Assembly: GCF_010977555.1 (NCBI RefSeq)
Contig: NZ_CP048815.1
Coordinates: 3,774,501 to 3,838,500, forward strand
DNA: 64,000 nt
Source of the DNA: Caulobacter rhizosphaerae
GTDB taxonomy: Bacteria; Pseudomonadota; Alphaproteobacteria; Caulobacterales; Caulobacteraceae
Direction: 5' to 3'
Both the position numbers and the translations under genes were made by a program. A model generated the notes under the pieces. The model had not been told where the DNA came from. It worked only from the letters and a program-made list of their open reading frames with translations, and made no database searches. Below, in pieces: positions 16,507-27,474 of this stretch (the first letter of the stretch is position 1; every line of letters starts with the position of its first letter).

Positions 16507-18110
16507 GCGGCAGGACTTTCATCGGAGCAGGAAGTCAGGCCATTGGACCGGCCCTGATCGCGACGCTGCTGTTGTGCTCGCCCGCCCTCGCCGACACCGT
16601 CGCCTCGCCAGGCCCGGACAAGGTCGCCGTCACCCTCTATCGCGGCGGCGACGGGCCTTTCCAGGCGCTGGAGGATTGGCAGCGCGAGGAGGCCATGGCC
16701 AAGGGCCTGATCCAGGTCACCGAGACACGGACGGTGTTCCTGCCCGCCGGTCGCCACACCCTGCGCTTCGACGGCGTCGCCGACGCCCTGATCCCCCAGA
16801 GCGCCACGGTGGAAGGGCTGCCCGGCCCGGCCATCGAGCGCAACTACGACTACGCCCTGCTCAGCCCCGGAACCCTGGTCGAGCGCTCGCTGGGGCAGGC
16901 GGTGAAGATCGTCCGCACCAACCGCAGGACCGGCCGGCGGACCGAGGAGACGGCCACCCTGCGCCAGGGGCCCGCGGGGGTGGTGCTGCAGACCGCCGGC
17001 GGGGTCGAGGCCCTGGGCTGTTCCGGCGGCGCCGAGGCCCTGGTGTTCGACAAGGTCCCGGCCGGGCTGTCGGACAAGCCGGCCCTGTCGACCGTGGTCG
17101 ACGTCGCCGCGCCGATCCAGGCGACCCTGACCCTGTCCTACCTGGCGATCGGCGTGAACTGGCAGGCCGACTATGTCGCCCGCATCCACCCAAGCGGCAG
17201 GACCCTGGACCTGACCGGCTGGCTGACCCTGGTCAACGCCAGCGGCACCAGCTTCGCCGACGCGCCCACCCAGGCCGTCGCCGGCCGGCTGGCGCGCGTG
17301 GAGGTGGACGTGAAGCGGGGTGAGGCCAAGCCGGTCGCGCGCAAGTGCTGGCCGATGGACACCACCCATCACGGTCCGCGTCCCGTTCCGCCGCCGCCGC
17401 CGCCCGCGCCGCCGATGGCGATGGCGGGGGCCGTGGACATGCTGGACAGAGGGCTCGAGGAGGTCGTGGTCACCGGCAATCGCGCCAAACTCGCCGAACA
17501 ATCCGAGTTGGGCGACTACAAGCTCTACACCCTGCCCGAACCCGTGACGGTCGCCGCGCGCCAGACCAAGCAGGTGGCCTTTCTCGACCAGAAGGACGTC
17601 GCCTTCCAGCGGCTCTATGTGGTCCAGCTCGACACTTGGAGCGACTACGACGATCCCGACGAGACGCCGGCCGCCACGGTCGTGCTGCGGCTGGACAACA
17701 GGCCGGCCGACGGTCTGGGCAAGCCCCTGCCGTCCGGCGCCTTGGCGGTGTTCGAGACGGCCGACGGACGCCCCGCCTTCGCCGGCGAGCAGGCCCTGCG
17801 CGACGTGCCCGTCGGCCAGCCCTTCGATCTGATGATCGGCGAGGCCATGGACGTGCGGGCCCGCCCGCGCCTGGTCGCCGAGCAGGATCGCCGCCAGGAC
17901 CGCACGCGCCGCGTCTATGAGGTCGACCTCGCCAACGCCAAGACGGTCGCCATCGTCGCCGAGGTGCGAATGGCCACCAATCGACAAGGCTTCAAGATTG
18001 TCGCCGAGCCCACGGCCCACGACATCCGCGACGGCGCCGCGGCCTGGCGCGTGGCCCTGCCCGCCAATGGTCGCAAGACCTTGCGCTTGGTGGTGGAGTA
18101 TGACGACTAG
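16503..18110 (+). CDS. DUF4139 domain protein, exported, longer paralogue
   Basis: A 535-residue paralogue of the preceding protein; both share the segments NYDY.LL.P, AVKIVRTN, FDKVP and LSYL..G..W.ADYVA. A hydrophobic leader (AIGPALIATLLLCSPALA) suggests export. Compared with its neighbour it has an inserted proline-rich tract (about residues 290-305) followed by LEEVVVTGNRAKLAEQ, which looks like the N-terminal plug motif of TonB-dependent receptors. The GTG start overlaps the stop of the upstream gene. Earlier in-frame codons run inside that gene and are not used. Function unknown. Confidence 0.85.
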   Translation: MSGRTFIGAGSQAIGPALIATLLLCSPALADTVASPGPDKVAVTLYRGGDGPFQALEDWQREEAMAKGLIQVTETRTVFLPAGRHTLRFDGVADALIPQSATVEGLPGPAIERNYDYALLSPGTLVERSLGQAVKIVRTNRRTGRRTEETATLRQGPAGVVLQTAGGVEALGCSGGAEALVFDKVPAGLSDKPALSTVVDVAAPIQATLTLSYLAIGVNWQADYVARIHPSGRTLDLTGWLTLVNASGTSFADAPTQAVAGRLARVEVDVKRGEAKPVARKCWPMDTTHHGPRPVPPPPPPAPPMAMAGAVDMLDRGLEEVVVTGNRAKLAEQSELGDYKLYTLPEPVTVAARQTKQVAFLDQKDVAFQRLYVVQLDTWSDYDDPDETPAATVVLRLDNRPADGLGKPLPSGALAVFETADGRPAFAGEQALRDVPVGQPFDLMIGEAMDVRARPRLVAEQDRRQDRTRRVYEVDLANAKTVAIVAEVRMATNRQGFKIVAEPTAHDIRDGAAAWRVALPANGRKTLRLVVEYDD

Positions 18111-18183
18111 TCGCCAGGCGCTGGATCGCCGCTGAACCTCGCGCCCCGCGAGCCGTTGTCTGGGCTTATCGGAGGGGCTGGCC

Positions 18184-18957
18184 ATGCGCGTGCATGTGAA
18201 GGCGCGGCTGGACTACGATTTCCCCGAACGGGTGGAATCCCTGCTGCAGATCGAGGCGGCGGTCGCCGACGACCAGGCGGTGCTCGACGAGCGGCTGACG
18301 TTCGACCCGCCCGTGGCGGTCACCCGCCGCGACGACCCGGCCACCGGCGAGCGGCGCGTGGTCTTCACCTGCCAGGGACGATTGGCCATCGCCTATGACG
18401 CCGTGGTCGAGATCGCCGCGCGCGACATGGCCCTGGCTGACGCCGCCCAGCACGCCATCGCCGACCTGCCGATCGATACCCTGCCCTATCTGCGCGGCAG
18501 CCGGTACTGCCCGTCCGACACCTTCGAAACCATCGCCGACCAGAAGTTCGGCGGCCTGCGCGGCGGCGCTCGGGTGGCGGCGATCGTCGACTGGATCATC
18601 GGACACCTGGAATACCGCCCGTGCAGCGACGCGCGGACCACCGCCCTGGAGACCTATGTCGAACGGGCCGGCGTCTGCCGCGACTTCGCCCACCTGGCCG
18701 TCACCCTGTGCCGGGCCAGCGACATCCCGGCCCGGGTGGCCAGCGTCTACGCCCCGGCCCTGCAGCCGCCGGACTTCCACGCCGTGGCCGAGGTCTTCGT
18801 CGGCGGCCGCTGGCGCCTGCTGGACCCCACGGGCCGGGCGCCCGTCGACGGTCTGGTCCGCATCGCCTACGGCCGCGACGCCGCCGACGTGGCCTTCCTG
18901 ACCATCTTCGGCAAGGCGACGATGATGGCGCAGAGCGTGATGGTGACGGCGATCTGA
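18184..18957 (+). CDS. Transglutaminase-like family protein
   Basis: A 257-residue cytoplasmic-type protein with the transglutaminase-like cysteine protease fold. The catalytic triad is readable: Cys165 in AGVCRDFAHLAVTLCRA, His199 in PDFHAVAEVFV and Asp214 in WRLLDPTGRAP. An N-terminal beta-rich part (about 80 residues) is typical of the bacterial members of this superfamily, many of which act as peptidases or amidases rather than cross-linkers. No signal peptide. It follows the DUF4139 pair by 73 bases in the same direction. Confidence 0.88.
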   Translation: MRVHVKARLDYDFPERVESLLQIEAAVADDQAVLDERLTFDPPVAVTRRDDPATGERRVVFTCQGRLAIAYDAVVEIAARDMALADAAQHAIADLPIDTLPYLRGSRYCPSDTFETIADQKFGGLRGGARVAAIVDWIIGHLEYRPCSDARTTALETYVERAGVCRDFAHLAVTLCRASDIPARVASVYAPALQPPDFHAVAEVFVGGRWRLLDPTGRAPVDGLVRIAYGRDAADVAFLTIFGKATMMAQSVMVTAI

Positions 18958-18979
18958 CCTCCCCCGTGACCGGAGAGGT

Positions 18980-19711
18980 TCAGGCCGCCTTCTTCCGCCG
19001 CGCCTTCGGCGTCTTCCGAAACACCCGCTCGAACAGCATGAAGGCCGCCGGAAGGGTCAGCAGGAACGACGCCAGCCCCGCCGCGCCCTTGGCGATCAGC
19101 ACCGTGGCCTTGGGCACGCCGTAGATCGTGAACACCTTCACCGGCAACAGGATCTGCGGATCGCCGCCCAGCGCCTGGCCATTGGCCGAGATCGGCACGG
19201 CCTTGAACGTGGCCGGACGGACGTTGAACCGCACCAGCAGCACGTGGTCGCCCTCGGTCTTGGGCGAGACGATCCACTTGACCCGCTCGACGCCGGTGGC
19301 GGCGATGCGCTGGACGTCGAACTCGTGGCTGGGCGCCGGGATCAGGGCCAGGTCCGCGCCGCTGAGCTCGACCTTCATGCCGGCCGGCGGCCCCACCGAA
19401 CCATAACCGTAGGGATCTGGGACCGCGACGCTGGTCGAACCGGTCGCCCAGCGGGCCTCGCCCGTGGTGTATTCGGCCTCCAGCACCCCCTCCTCGTTCT
19501 CGCGGATCGTGCGGGGGTACTTGATGTTCAGCCAGCCGATGGCCGTTCCGCTGGGGTCGCGGACAACGAAGCGCGGCGCGACGGCCTGGGCGGGCGTCGC
19601 CGGAGACTGGCCTCGGGCCGCGCCGGCGTCGATCAGTCGAGGCGCGACCAGGGCGCAGGCGACCGCCAGCGCCAGCCAGACGAACCAGGTACGCTTGAGC
19701 CGCTCCAGCAT
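18980..19711 (-). CDS. Membrane-anchored hypothetical protein
   Basis: A 243-residue protein with an N-terminal hydrophobic segment (FVWLALAVACALVAPRLIDAG) and a second near residue 210 (GAAGLASFLLTLPAAFMLF) followed by a basic tail RKTPKARRKKAA. Between them lies a beta-rich periplasmic domain with segments such as GVERVKWIVSPKTEGDHVLL, an immunoglobulin-like pattern. I do not recognise the family. ATG 19711 was chosen because the upstream extension is arginine-rich and lacks a membrane signal. It converges on the transglutaminase-like gene. Confidence 0.7.
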   Translation of the reverse strand: MLERLKRTWFVWLALAVACALVAPRLIDAGAARGQSPATPAQAVAPRFVVRDPSGTAIGWLNIKYPRTIRENEEGVLEAEYTTGEARWATGSTSVAVPDPYGYGSVGPPAGMKVELSGADLALIPAPSHEFDVQRIAATGVERVKWIVSPKTEGDHVLLVRFNVRPATFKAVPISANGQALGGDPQILLPVKVFTIYGVPKATVLIAKGAAGLASFLLTLPAAFMLFERVFRKTPKARRKKAA

Positions 19712-19880
19712 GGCGCTTCCTCGCGTCAGGCGCGCTTCGGCGCGCGCCGGCCGCCGCGACCGACGTCTCGGCGCGGCCGGATCTTCCCGTGAAGATTGAT
19801 AATGCCGAGGAACTCGCGCGAATCCAAGCGCCAGGTCCTTCCCCTCGGGGCAGGGCCAACGCCTATGGATCAAAAACGAT

Positions 19881-19923
19881 TGTCATCCCGGACCAGCGCT
19901 CAACGCGAAAATCCGGGACCAGG
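19881..19923. repeat. Partial copy of intergenic repeat family C
   Basis: GTCATCCCGGACCAGCGCT and AAAATCCGGGACCAGGG resemble one arm of the hairpins at 24.95 and 52.13 kb. The remainder of the gap 19712-19970 holds no gene that I can support. Confidence 0.45.
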
Positions 19924-19970
19924 GCGTGACGCAGCGCTTGCGGCGGTGCCGCACAGCGAGAGGGTCGCGG

Positions 19971-20576
19971 TCAGAACGGCAGGATGTTGCGTTGGCGGCT
20001 GTAGGCCAGGTAGCCGACATTAGCGCCCAGGCGCAGGCCGACGCCGGCGCGGATCGGGGCCAGGGTGATGGTGTCCGCGCGCTGGTAGTTCACGCCCAGG
20101 CCGCCGACCAGATAGGCCGTGCCCTCCACGCCGGGGAAGCGGCGGAAGATGGCGTCCGGATACTGCAGGTTATAGCACAGGGTGAAGACCCGGCTGGCGT
20201 TGCCGCCCCAGTCCCAGCCCACCGACGGGCCCTGCCAGAACACCTCCTGGGTGTCCTTGCCCTTCATGTACAGCAGGCCCCGGCCGTAGCGCAGGCCCAC
20301 GGCGATGGCGCCCGAGCCCTCTTCGCCGGCGATGTAGCCGGTGGGCTGGCCGTTGTCGCGGAAGGCGCGCTCGATCACCGCGCCGATGCTCTCGGCGGTC
20401 ACGCCCAGGAAGTCCGAGCCGCTGCGGATCATCTCGTCGGCCGAATAGGTCTGGGCCCGTCCGGTGTCGTACTGCGACCGCGGCGGCGGGTCGCCCGGAC
20501 GTTCCTGCGCCGTGCTGGCGCAGGCGCTCAGCCCGGCGGTGGCCATGCCCGAAAGGATCAGCTTGCGGCGGTCCAT
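19971..20576 (-). CDS. eipA: EipA family envelope protein (DUF1134)
   Basis: A 201-residue protein whose leader ends in LSAC at Cys19, a lipobox, so an outer- or inner-membrane lipoprotein facing the periplasm is inferred. The mature part matches DUF1134: [20 protein letters not shown], then [20 protein letters not shown] and the ending [19 protein letters not shown]. The Brucella homologue EipA is needed for envelope stress resistance and its gene is bound by CtrA. The upstream gap carries a perfect CtrA box, in keeping with that. It is divergent from lepA. Confidence 0.85.
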   Translation of the reverse strand: MDRRKLILSGMATAGLSACASTAQERPGDPPPRSQYDTGRAQTYSADEMIRSGSDFLGVTAESIGAVIERAFRDNGQPTGYIAGEEGSGAIAVGLRYGRGLLYMKGKDTQEVFWQGPSVGWDWGGNASRVFTLCYNLQYPDAIFRRFPGVEGTAYLVGGLGVNYQRADTITLAPIRAGVGLRLGANVGYLAYSRQRNILPF

Positions 20577-20643
20577 GTGTTCTCTCGCGATTCCGACAGC
20601 CTGAACTGTCTCAACCCTTTGAGTCGGGTTTGCGGCTGGAAGC

Positions 20644-20658
20644 TTAACGGCGGGTTAA
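20644..20658. promoter_or_regulatory. CtrA-binding site between eipA and lepA
   Basis: TTAA-N7-TTAA with the classic flanking C reads TTAACGGCGGGTTAAC, an exact match to the alphaproteobacterial CtrA full site. It lies 68 bases before eipA and 75 before lepA. Two GANTC (CcrM) sites, at 20589 and 20621, are in the same gap. Direction of control is not decided by sequence. Confidence 0.8.
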
Positions 20659-20732
20659 CCATGACCGTTCCTCGGGCGTGCGGGGGAGGAACGACGCTCG
20701 CGAACGCCCGCAAATATGCTAGACGCACGGCC

Positions 20733-22541
<1,809 letters not shown>

Positions 22542-22576
22542 TCCGGACGGCGGGAGTCTTTCGAGACCTAAGGCGG

Positions 22577-22717
22577 ATCGACATTCAGCACCCAGGGCCG
22601 AAAACCTCGTACTTCGACAAGCTCAGGATGAGGTTTTCCACGGCTCGGTCTGCAAATGGGTCCTCATCCTGAGCGTGTCGAAGGACAAGGACCACGCACA
22701 GCCTTGAGATGTCGATC
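22577..22717. repeat. Intergenic palindromic repeat, family A
   Basis: An outer inverted pair GATCGACAT/ATGTCGATC encloses two hairpins of the type TCGTACTTCGACAAGCTC and GAGCGTGTCGAAGGACAAGG. Core CTTCGACAAGCTCAGGATGA recurs at 32.3, 47.3, 57.6 and 59.2 kb. It lies between lepA and the minus-strand gene at 22722. Confidence 0.8.
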
Positions 22718-22721
22718 GGTC

Positions 22722-23204
22722 CTAGTCCATCCCCAAGGTGGGAAAGAAGGTCCGGATATGCATCTGCGACGGTCGTCCGGGCTTCTTGTCGATGACCATC
22801 GTCGCGTACCGGCAGGGAAAGGTCCTCGCCCCGTCCCCCTGGGCGTAGCGCACGATCAGCGGGCGCGGAAGCTCGACATGCTTCAGGGTCCAGGGCTCGA
22901 AACGAGGGCGGGCCGTGTAAAAGTCGACCAGGATGGGCTCGGCTTCCGGCGAATTGAGCACCATCGCGCCGGCTGTCACCGCGTCGGCGAACGTGATGAA
23001 GGATGTGATCGCGACAATTCGTCCGTTGGTGTGGGGGCTGCTCCTGGCGTTCTGCATCCTCTGATTCAGAAACTGGTTCGAAGCGTTCACGTGCCGCTCG
23101 CCGGTATGCCCAATTCGGCGACCGTCCGACACGGCCACGCCTTCGGAATGCATGAAGATGGCCCGAACGTCGTTTTCGGAAAACACATGCGTATTCAACG
23201 CCAC
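22722..23204 (-). CDS. RNase A-like domain protein (CdiA-CT type), orphan
   Basis: A 160-residue protein of the bacterial CdiA-CT RNase A-like domain pattern: GHTGERHVNASNQFLNQRM (residues 32-50, carrying the paired histidines), then AITSFITFADAVTAGAMVL (about 66-84) and a closing strand ending RTFFPTLGM. These match the GH..xRHV...L..R and SSF.d..tA and tayP signatures of that toxin fold. It has no filamentous carrier, no signal peptide and no neighbouring immunity-like gene. GTG 23204 is preceded by AGGTGGAGG. Nuclease activity is inferred from resemblance; catalytic residues beyond the histidines were not confirmed. Confidence 0.6.
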   Translation of the reverse strand: MALNTHVFSENDVRAIFMHSEGVAVSDGRRIGHTGERHVNASNQFLNQRMQNARSSPHTNGRIVAITSFITFADAVTAGAMVLNSPEAEPILVDFYTARPRFEPWTLKHVELPRPLIVRYAQGDGARTFPCRYATMVIDKKPGRPSQMHIRTFFPTLGMD

Positions 23205-23312
23205 TACTCCTCCACCTATCCGAGCAGATCACCACCGCTGACTCGGGAAAACAAGACGCCGGAAGCCGCCAAGCCGATGGCGCTTCTCCCCTCTTGCCGC
23301 TAAATCCCCGCC

Positions 23313-24935
23313 ATGCTGCGCATTTCCGACCTCAAGCTGCCGTTGGGGCATGACGCCGAGGCCCTGGCCCCGGCCATCTGCAACCGCCTGGGCATCCCTG
23401 AACGCGACCTGCTCAGCCACGCCATCGTGCGCCGGGCCCATGACGCGCGGAAGAAGGCCGCGATCCTGATGGTCTATACGGTCGACGTCGCCCTGCGCGA
23501 CGAGGCGGCGGTGCTGGCGCGGTTCGAGCGCGACAGCCAGGTGCGGCCTAGGCCCGACACCGACTATCGCCTGGTCGCCCAGGCGCCCAAGGACTTCACC
23601 CGCCCCGTCGTGATCGGCGCCGGGCCTTGCGGCCTGTTCGCCGGACTGATCCTGGCCCAGATGGGCTTCAAGCCGATCATCCTGGACCGGGGCAAGGTGG
23701 TGCGCGAGCGGACCAAGGACACCTGGGGCCTGTGGCGGCGCGGCGAGCTGAACCCCGAGTCCAACGTCCAGTTCGGCGAGGGCGGGGCGGGCACCTTCTC
23801 GGACGGCAAGCTCTACAGCCAGATCAAGGACCCCCGCCACCTGGGCCGCAAGGTGTTGGAGGAGTTCGTCAAGGCCGGCGCCCCCGAGGAGATCCTGACC
23901 GAGGCTCACCCGCACATCGGCACCTTCCGCCTGGTGACCATGGTCGAGAGCATGCGGGAGACCATTGAGGCGCTGGGCGGCGAATACCGCTGGCAACACC
24001 GGGTCGACGACTTCGACATCGAGACCGCCGCCGACGGCGCACGCAAGCTGAAGGGCCTGCACCTGTCGACCGGCGACTATCTGGCGGCCGACCACGTGGT
24101 GCTGGCGGTCGGCCACAGCGCCCGCGACACGTTCCAGGTGCTGCACGACCGGGGCGTCCACATCGAGGCCAAGCCGTTCTCGATCGGGGTGCGGATCGAG
24201 CATCCGCAGTCGTGGATGGACAAGGCCCGCTTCGGGGCCTGCGCCGGCCATCCGGACCTGGGCGCGGCCGACTACAGCCTGGCCCACCACTGCGCCAACG
24301 GCCGCACGGTCTACAGCTTCTGCATGTGTCCGGGCGGCACGGTGGTGGCGGCGACGTCCGAGCCGAACCGGGTCGTGACCAACGGCATGAGCCAGTATTC
24401 GCGCAACGAGCGCAACGCCAACTCCGGCTTCGTGGTCGGCATCGACCCCGAGCGCGACTATCCGGGCCATCCGCTGGCCGGCATCGAGTTCCAGCGGAAG
24501 TGGGAAAGCCTGGCCTATGTGGCCGGCGGGTCGACCTACGCCGCCCCGGCCCAGAAGGTCGGCGATTTCCTGGCCGGCCGGCCGTCGGAGGCGCTGGGCG
24601 AGGTGCAGCCTTCGTATAGGCCCGGCATCAAGATGACCGACTTGGCCGAATGCCTGCCGCCGTTCGTGCTGGAGGCCATGCGCGAGGCCCTGCCGGTGTT
24701 CGGCCGCCAGATCGCCGGCTACGACCATCCCGACGTGCTGCTGACGGGCGTGGAGACCCGCACCTCCTCGCCGATCCGCATCACCCGCGGCAAGGACTTC
24801 CAGAGCCTCAATGTCGCGGGCCTTTTCCCGGCCGGCGAAGGCGCGGGCTACGCCGGCGGCATCCTCTCGGCGGCGGTCGACGGCATCAAGGTCGCCGAGG
24901 CGGTGGCGGCGGCTTATGTCGGGGATGGGGTATAG
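23313..24935 (+). CDS. FAD-dependent oxidoreductase, conserved flavoprotein
   Basis: A 540-residue protein of the conserved FAD-dependent group sometimes called NAD(P)/FAD-dependent oxidoreductase. The Rossmann motif VVIGAGPCGLFAGLILAQ starts near residue 107, preceded by an N-terminal domain with RRAHDARKKAAILMVYTVDV. A second flavin segment, ESNVQFGEGGAGTFSDGKL, and the C-terminal GLFPAGEGAGYAGGILSAA complete the FAD site. Reaction and substrate are unknown. ATG 23313 is the only sensible start. Confidence 0.85.
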   Translation: MLRISDLKLPLGHDAEALAPAICNRLGIPERDLLSHAIVRRAHDARKKAAILMVYTVDVALRDEAAVLARFERDSQVRPRPDTDYRLVAQAPKDFTRPVVIGAGPCGLFAGLILAQMGFKPIILDRGKVVRERTKDTWGLWRRGELNPESNVQFGEGGAGTFSDGKLYSQIKDPRHLGRKVLEEFVKAGAPEEILTEAHPHIGTFRLVTMVESMRETIEALGGEYRWQHRVDDFDIETAADGARKLKGLHLSTGDYLAADHVVLAVGHSARDTFQVLHDRGVHIEAKPFSIGVRIEHPQSWMDKARFGACAGHPDLGAADYSLAHHCANGRTVYSFCMCPGGTVVAATSEPNRVVTNGMSQYSRNERNANSGFVVGIDPERDYPGHPLAGIEFQRKWESLAYVAGGSTYAAPAQKVGDFLAGRPSEALGEVQPSYRPGIKMTDLAECLPPFVLEAMREALPVFGRQIAGYDHPDVLLTGVETRTSSPIRITRGKDFQSLNVAGLFPAGEGAGYAGGILSAAVDGIKVAEAVAAAYVGDGV

Positions 24936-24950
24936 GGCGCTCCCTATCTT

Positions 24951-25073
24951 CCCACTCATCCCGACGAAAGTCGGACCCAAGCCGAGTTGGAAGGCTAGAT
25001 TGCTGGGCCTGCTAGCGCGTCGCACCCCTTGCTGACAGACCGCTTGGGTCCCGACTTTCGTCAGGATGAGTGG
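24951..25073. repeat. Intergenic long hairpin, family C
   Basis: Arms of about 32 bases (24951-24982 and 25042-25073) pair with few mismatches: CCCACTCATCCCGACGAAAG against CTTTCGTCAGGATGAGTGG. The centre, about 60 bases, is different in each copy. The same scheme occurs at 52131-52261. It fills the gap before the GST gene. Confidence 0.8.
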
Positions 25074-25099
25074 ATTTAAAAAGTATCGGAGACCTCCCC

Positions 25100-25723
25100 A
25101 TGCTCAAGATCCTCGGCCGCACCTCCTCTCTGAACGTCCGCAAGGTGCTGTGGACGCTGGATGAACTGGGCCTGGCCTATGAGCGCGAGGACTGGGGCAT
25201 GGGCTTCGCCTCGACCAAGTCGCCCGAGTTCCTGGCCCTGAACCCGAACGGCCTGGTGCCGGTGCTGATCGACGAGCAGGGCGCGCTGTACGAGAGCAAC
25301 ACCATCTGCCGCTACCTGGCCGCCCGCTACGGTCACGGCCACCTGCTGCCGATCGAGCCGCGGCCGCGCGCCGTGGTCGAACAGTGGATGGACTGGCAGG
25401 CCACCGACCTCAACCCGACCTGGGGCTACGCCTTCCTGGCCCTGGGCCGGCCGACGCCGGGCTATGACGACCGCGACAAGATCGCCGCCAGCGTCGAGGC
25501 CTGGAACCGGGCCATGGCCATCCTCGACCAGCGCCTGGCGCAGACCGGCGCCCACGTCGCCGGCCACGACTTCACCCTGGCCGACATCGTATTGGGCGTG
25601 TCGGTGCACCGCTGGATGGCGACGCCGATGGAGCGCGCGAACTTGCCGGCGGTCGCGGCCTATTATGCGCGGCTGAAAGAGCGTCCGGAATTCGGCCGGT
25701 GGGCCCTGGACGAGGTTCCCTAG
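25100..25723 (+). CDS. Glutathione S-transferase family protein
   Basis: A 207-residue protein with the two-domain GST plan: a thioredoxin-like half starting LKILGRTSSLNVRKVLWTLD (Ser-rich active-site region), the glutathione-binding NPNGLVPVLIDE and ESNTICRYLAARYG, then an all-helical half with DFTLADIVLGVSVHRW (the usual N-capping box). Conjugation of glutathione to electrophiles in the cytoplasm is the family role; the substrate is unknown. ATG 25100 is used because the earlier frame lies in the family C hairpin. Confidence 0.88.
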   Translation: MLKILGRTSSLNVRKVLWTLDELGLAYEREDWGMGFASTKSPEFLALNPNGLVPVLIDEQGALYESNTICRYLAARYGHGHLLPIEPRPRAVVEQWMDWQATDLNPTWGYAFLALGRPTPGYDDRDKIAASVEAWNRAMAILDQRLAQTGAHVAGHDFTLADIVLGVSVHRWMATPMERANLPAVAAYYARLKERPEFGRWALDEVP

Positions 25724-25810
25724 CGGCGCCTGTTCACGCCCCCTTTTCGGCCGTTGCGCCGTGGAAGGGGCGGTGTTCATCTGAGGGCCTTGCATGTTCG
25801 GGGGTGAAAC

Positions 25811-27376
25811 ATGATCCGAAAGATCTTGCGCATCGGCGCGACGACCAGCCTGGTCCTGGCCGCCACCACCGCGATAGGCGCCGAGCCCCAGGTCCGATCC
25901 CGGGCCTTGCATGTCAATTCGGTTATCACGGCCTATGCCGACGGCTCGATTTCCATCGAACAGGATGTCCAGAATCGCCTCGGCCGGATCCAGCTTCTCA
26001 ACCCCCAGCTCCATGCGGTCATCGCCCTGAACCCCCACGCCCTGGCCGACGCCCGGGCGCTGGACGCGGAGCGCACGGCCGGCAAGGCCCGGGGGCCGCT
26101 GCACGGCGTGCCGATCCTGCTGAAGGACAATATCGAGAGCGCCGACGACACGGCCACCACCGCCGGCTCCCTTGCCCTGAAGGACAATGTCACGGGCCGC
26201 GACGCACCGCTGGTCCGACGGCTGACGGACGCCGGCATGGTGATCCTGGGCAAGACCAATCTTTCGGAATGGGCCAATATCCGCTCCAGCCACTCGATCA
26301 GCGGCTGGAGCGCGGTGGGCGGCACGGTGCGCAACCCCTATGTGCTGGACCGCAGCGCCTGCGGCTCGTCCAGCGGTTCCGGGGCGGCGGTGGCGGCGGG
26401 CCTGGCCCCGGCGGCGATCGGCACCGAGACCGACGGCTCGATCACCTGCCCCGCGGCGATCAACGGCCTGGTCGGCCTCAAGCCCACCGTGGGCCTGGTG
26501 TCGCGCACCCACATCGTGCCGATCAGCCACACCCAGGACACCGCCGGGCCGATGACCCGCACGGTCGCCGACGCCGCCCTGGTCCTGACCGCCATCGCCG
26601 GGTCCGACCCCGCCGACCCGGCCACCCGCGAGGCTGACGCCCGCAAGACCGACTACGCCAAGGGCCTGTCCAAGGACGCGCTGAAGGGCGTGACCCTGGC
26701 CGTCGCCCGCTTCTACACCGGCTATTCGCCCAGCACGGACGCGGTGTTCGAACAGGCGCTGAGCGACCTGAAGGCCCAGGGCGCGACCCTGGTCGAGGTC
26801 AAAGCTTTCGACGAGGGCCCGATCGGCAAGGCCGAGGGCGTGGTGCTCTATACCGAGCTGAAGGTCGATCTGAACGCCTACCTGGCCTCGACCGACCCGG
26901 CCAAGGTCAGGACCCGCACGCTGGCGGACCTGATCGCCTTCAACAAGGCCACGCCCAAGGAACTGGAATGGTTCGGCCAGGAGAGTTTCGAGAAGGCGGA
27001 AGCCACCAAGGGTTATGACGATCCGGAGTACATCAAGGCCGTCGCCGACGGGAAGCGGTTGGCGGGGCCTGAGGGCATCGACAAGATCCTCAAGGACACG
27101 GGCGCGGTCGCCATCGTCGCCCCGACCACGGGGCCGGCCTGGACCATCGACCCGCTGAACGGCGACCATTACGGCGGCTCGTCCACCACCCTGCCCGCCG
27201 TGGCCGGCTATCCGCACCTGACCGTGCCAATGGGCCAGGTCGGCGGCCTGCCGGTGGGCTTGAGCTTCATCGGCCCGGCCTGGAGCGAGGCGCGGCTGCT
27301 GAACCTGGGCTATGCCTACGAGCAGGCCACCCATCGGCGGGTCGAGCCGAAGTTCCTGCTGACGGTGGCGCCATAG
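25811..27376 (+). CDS. Amidase (amidase signature family), exported
   Basis: A 521-residue amidase-signature enzyme. The Ser-cisSer-Lys triad is readable: Lys105 in LLKDN, Ser186 in [16 protein letters not shown] and nucleophile Ser210 in [19 protein letters not shown] signal peptide ([20 protein letters not shown], cleavage near IGA) makes a periplasmic location likely, in line with exported amidases of this group that hydrolyse amide bonds of unknown substrates. Length is standard. The upstream gap has a 9-bp GC hairpin (25738-25775) of unclear role. Confidence 0.9.
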   Translation: MIRKILRIGATTSLVLAATTAIGAEPQVRSRALHVNSVITAYADGSISIEQDVQNRLGRIQLLNPQLHAVIALNPHALADARALDAERTAGKARGPLHGVPILLKDNIESADDTATTAGSLALKDNVTGRDAPLVRRLTDAGMVILGKTNLSEWANIRSSHSISGWSAVGGTVRNPYVLDRSACGSSSGSGAAVAAGLAPAAIGTETDGSITCPAAINGLVGLKPTVGLVSRTHIVPISHTQDTAGPMTRTVADAALVLTAIAGSDPADPATREADARKTDYAKGLSKDALKGVTLAVARFYTGYSPSTDAVFEQALSDLKAQGATLVEVKAFDEGPIGKAEGVVLYTELKVDLNAYLASTDPAKVRTRTLADLIAFNKATPKELEWFGQESFEKAEATKGYDDPEYIKAVADGKRLAGPEGIDKILKDTGAVAIVAPTTGPAWTIDPLNGDHYGGSSTTLPAVAGYPHLTVPMGQVGGLPVGLSFIGPAWSEARLLNLGYAYEQATHRRVEPKFLLTVAP

Positions 27377-27430
27377 ACACGGGGCCCGCCAAATGACGAT
27401 CGGTCCTTAGCGTGCTCTGGCGCAGATGTT

Positions 27431-27442
27431 TTACACGTGTAA
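27431..27442. promoter_or_regulatory. 12-bp perfect palindrome TTACACGTGTAA
   Basis: The palindrome lies 33 bases before the VWA gene and 54 bases after the amidase stop. Its form is that of a dimeric repressor site; the regulator is not identified in this window. Confidence 0.5.
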
Positions 27443-27474
27443 TCATTCCTCATCATCGGGAGAGGAACAAGATC

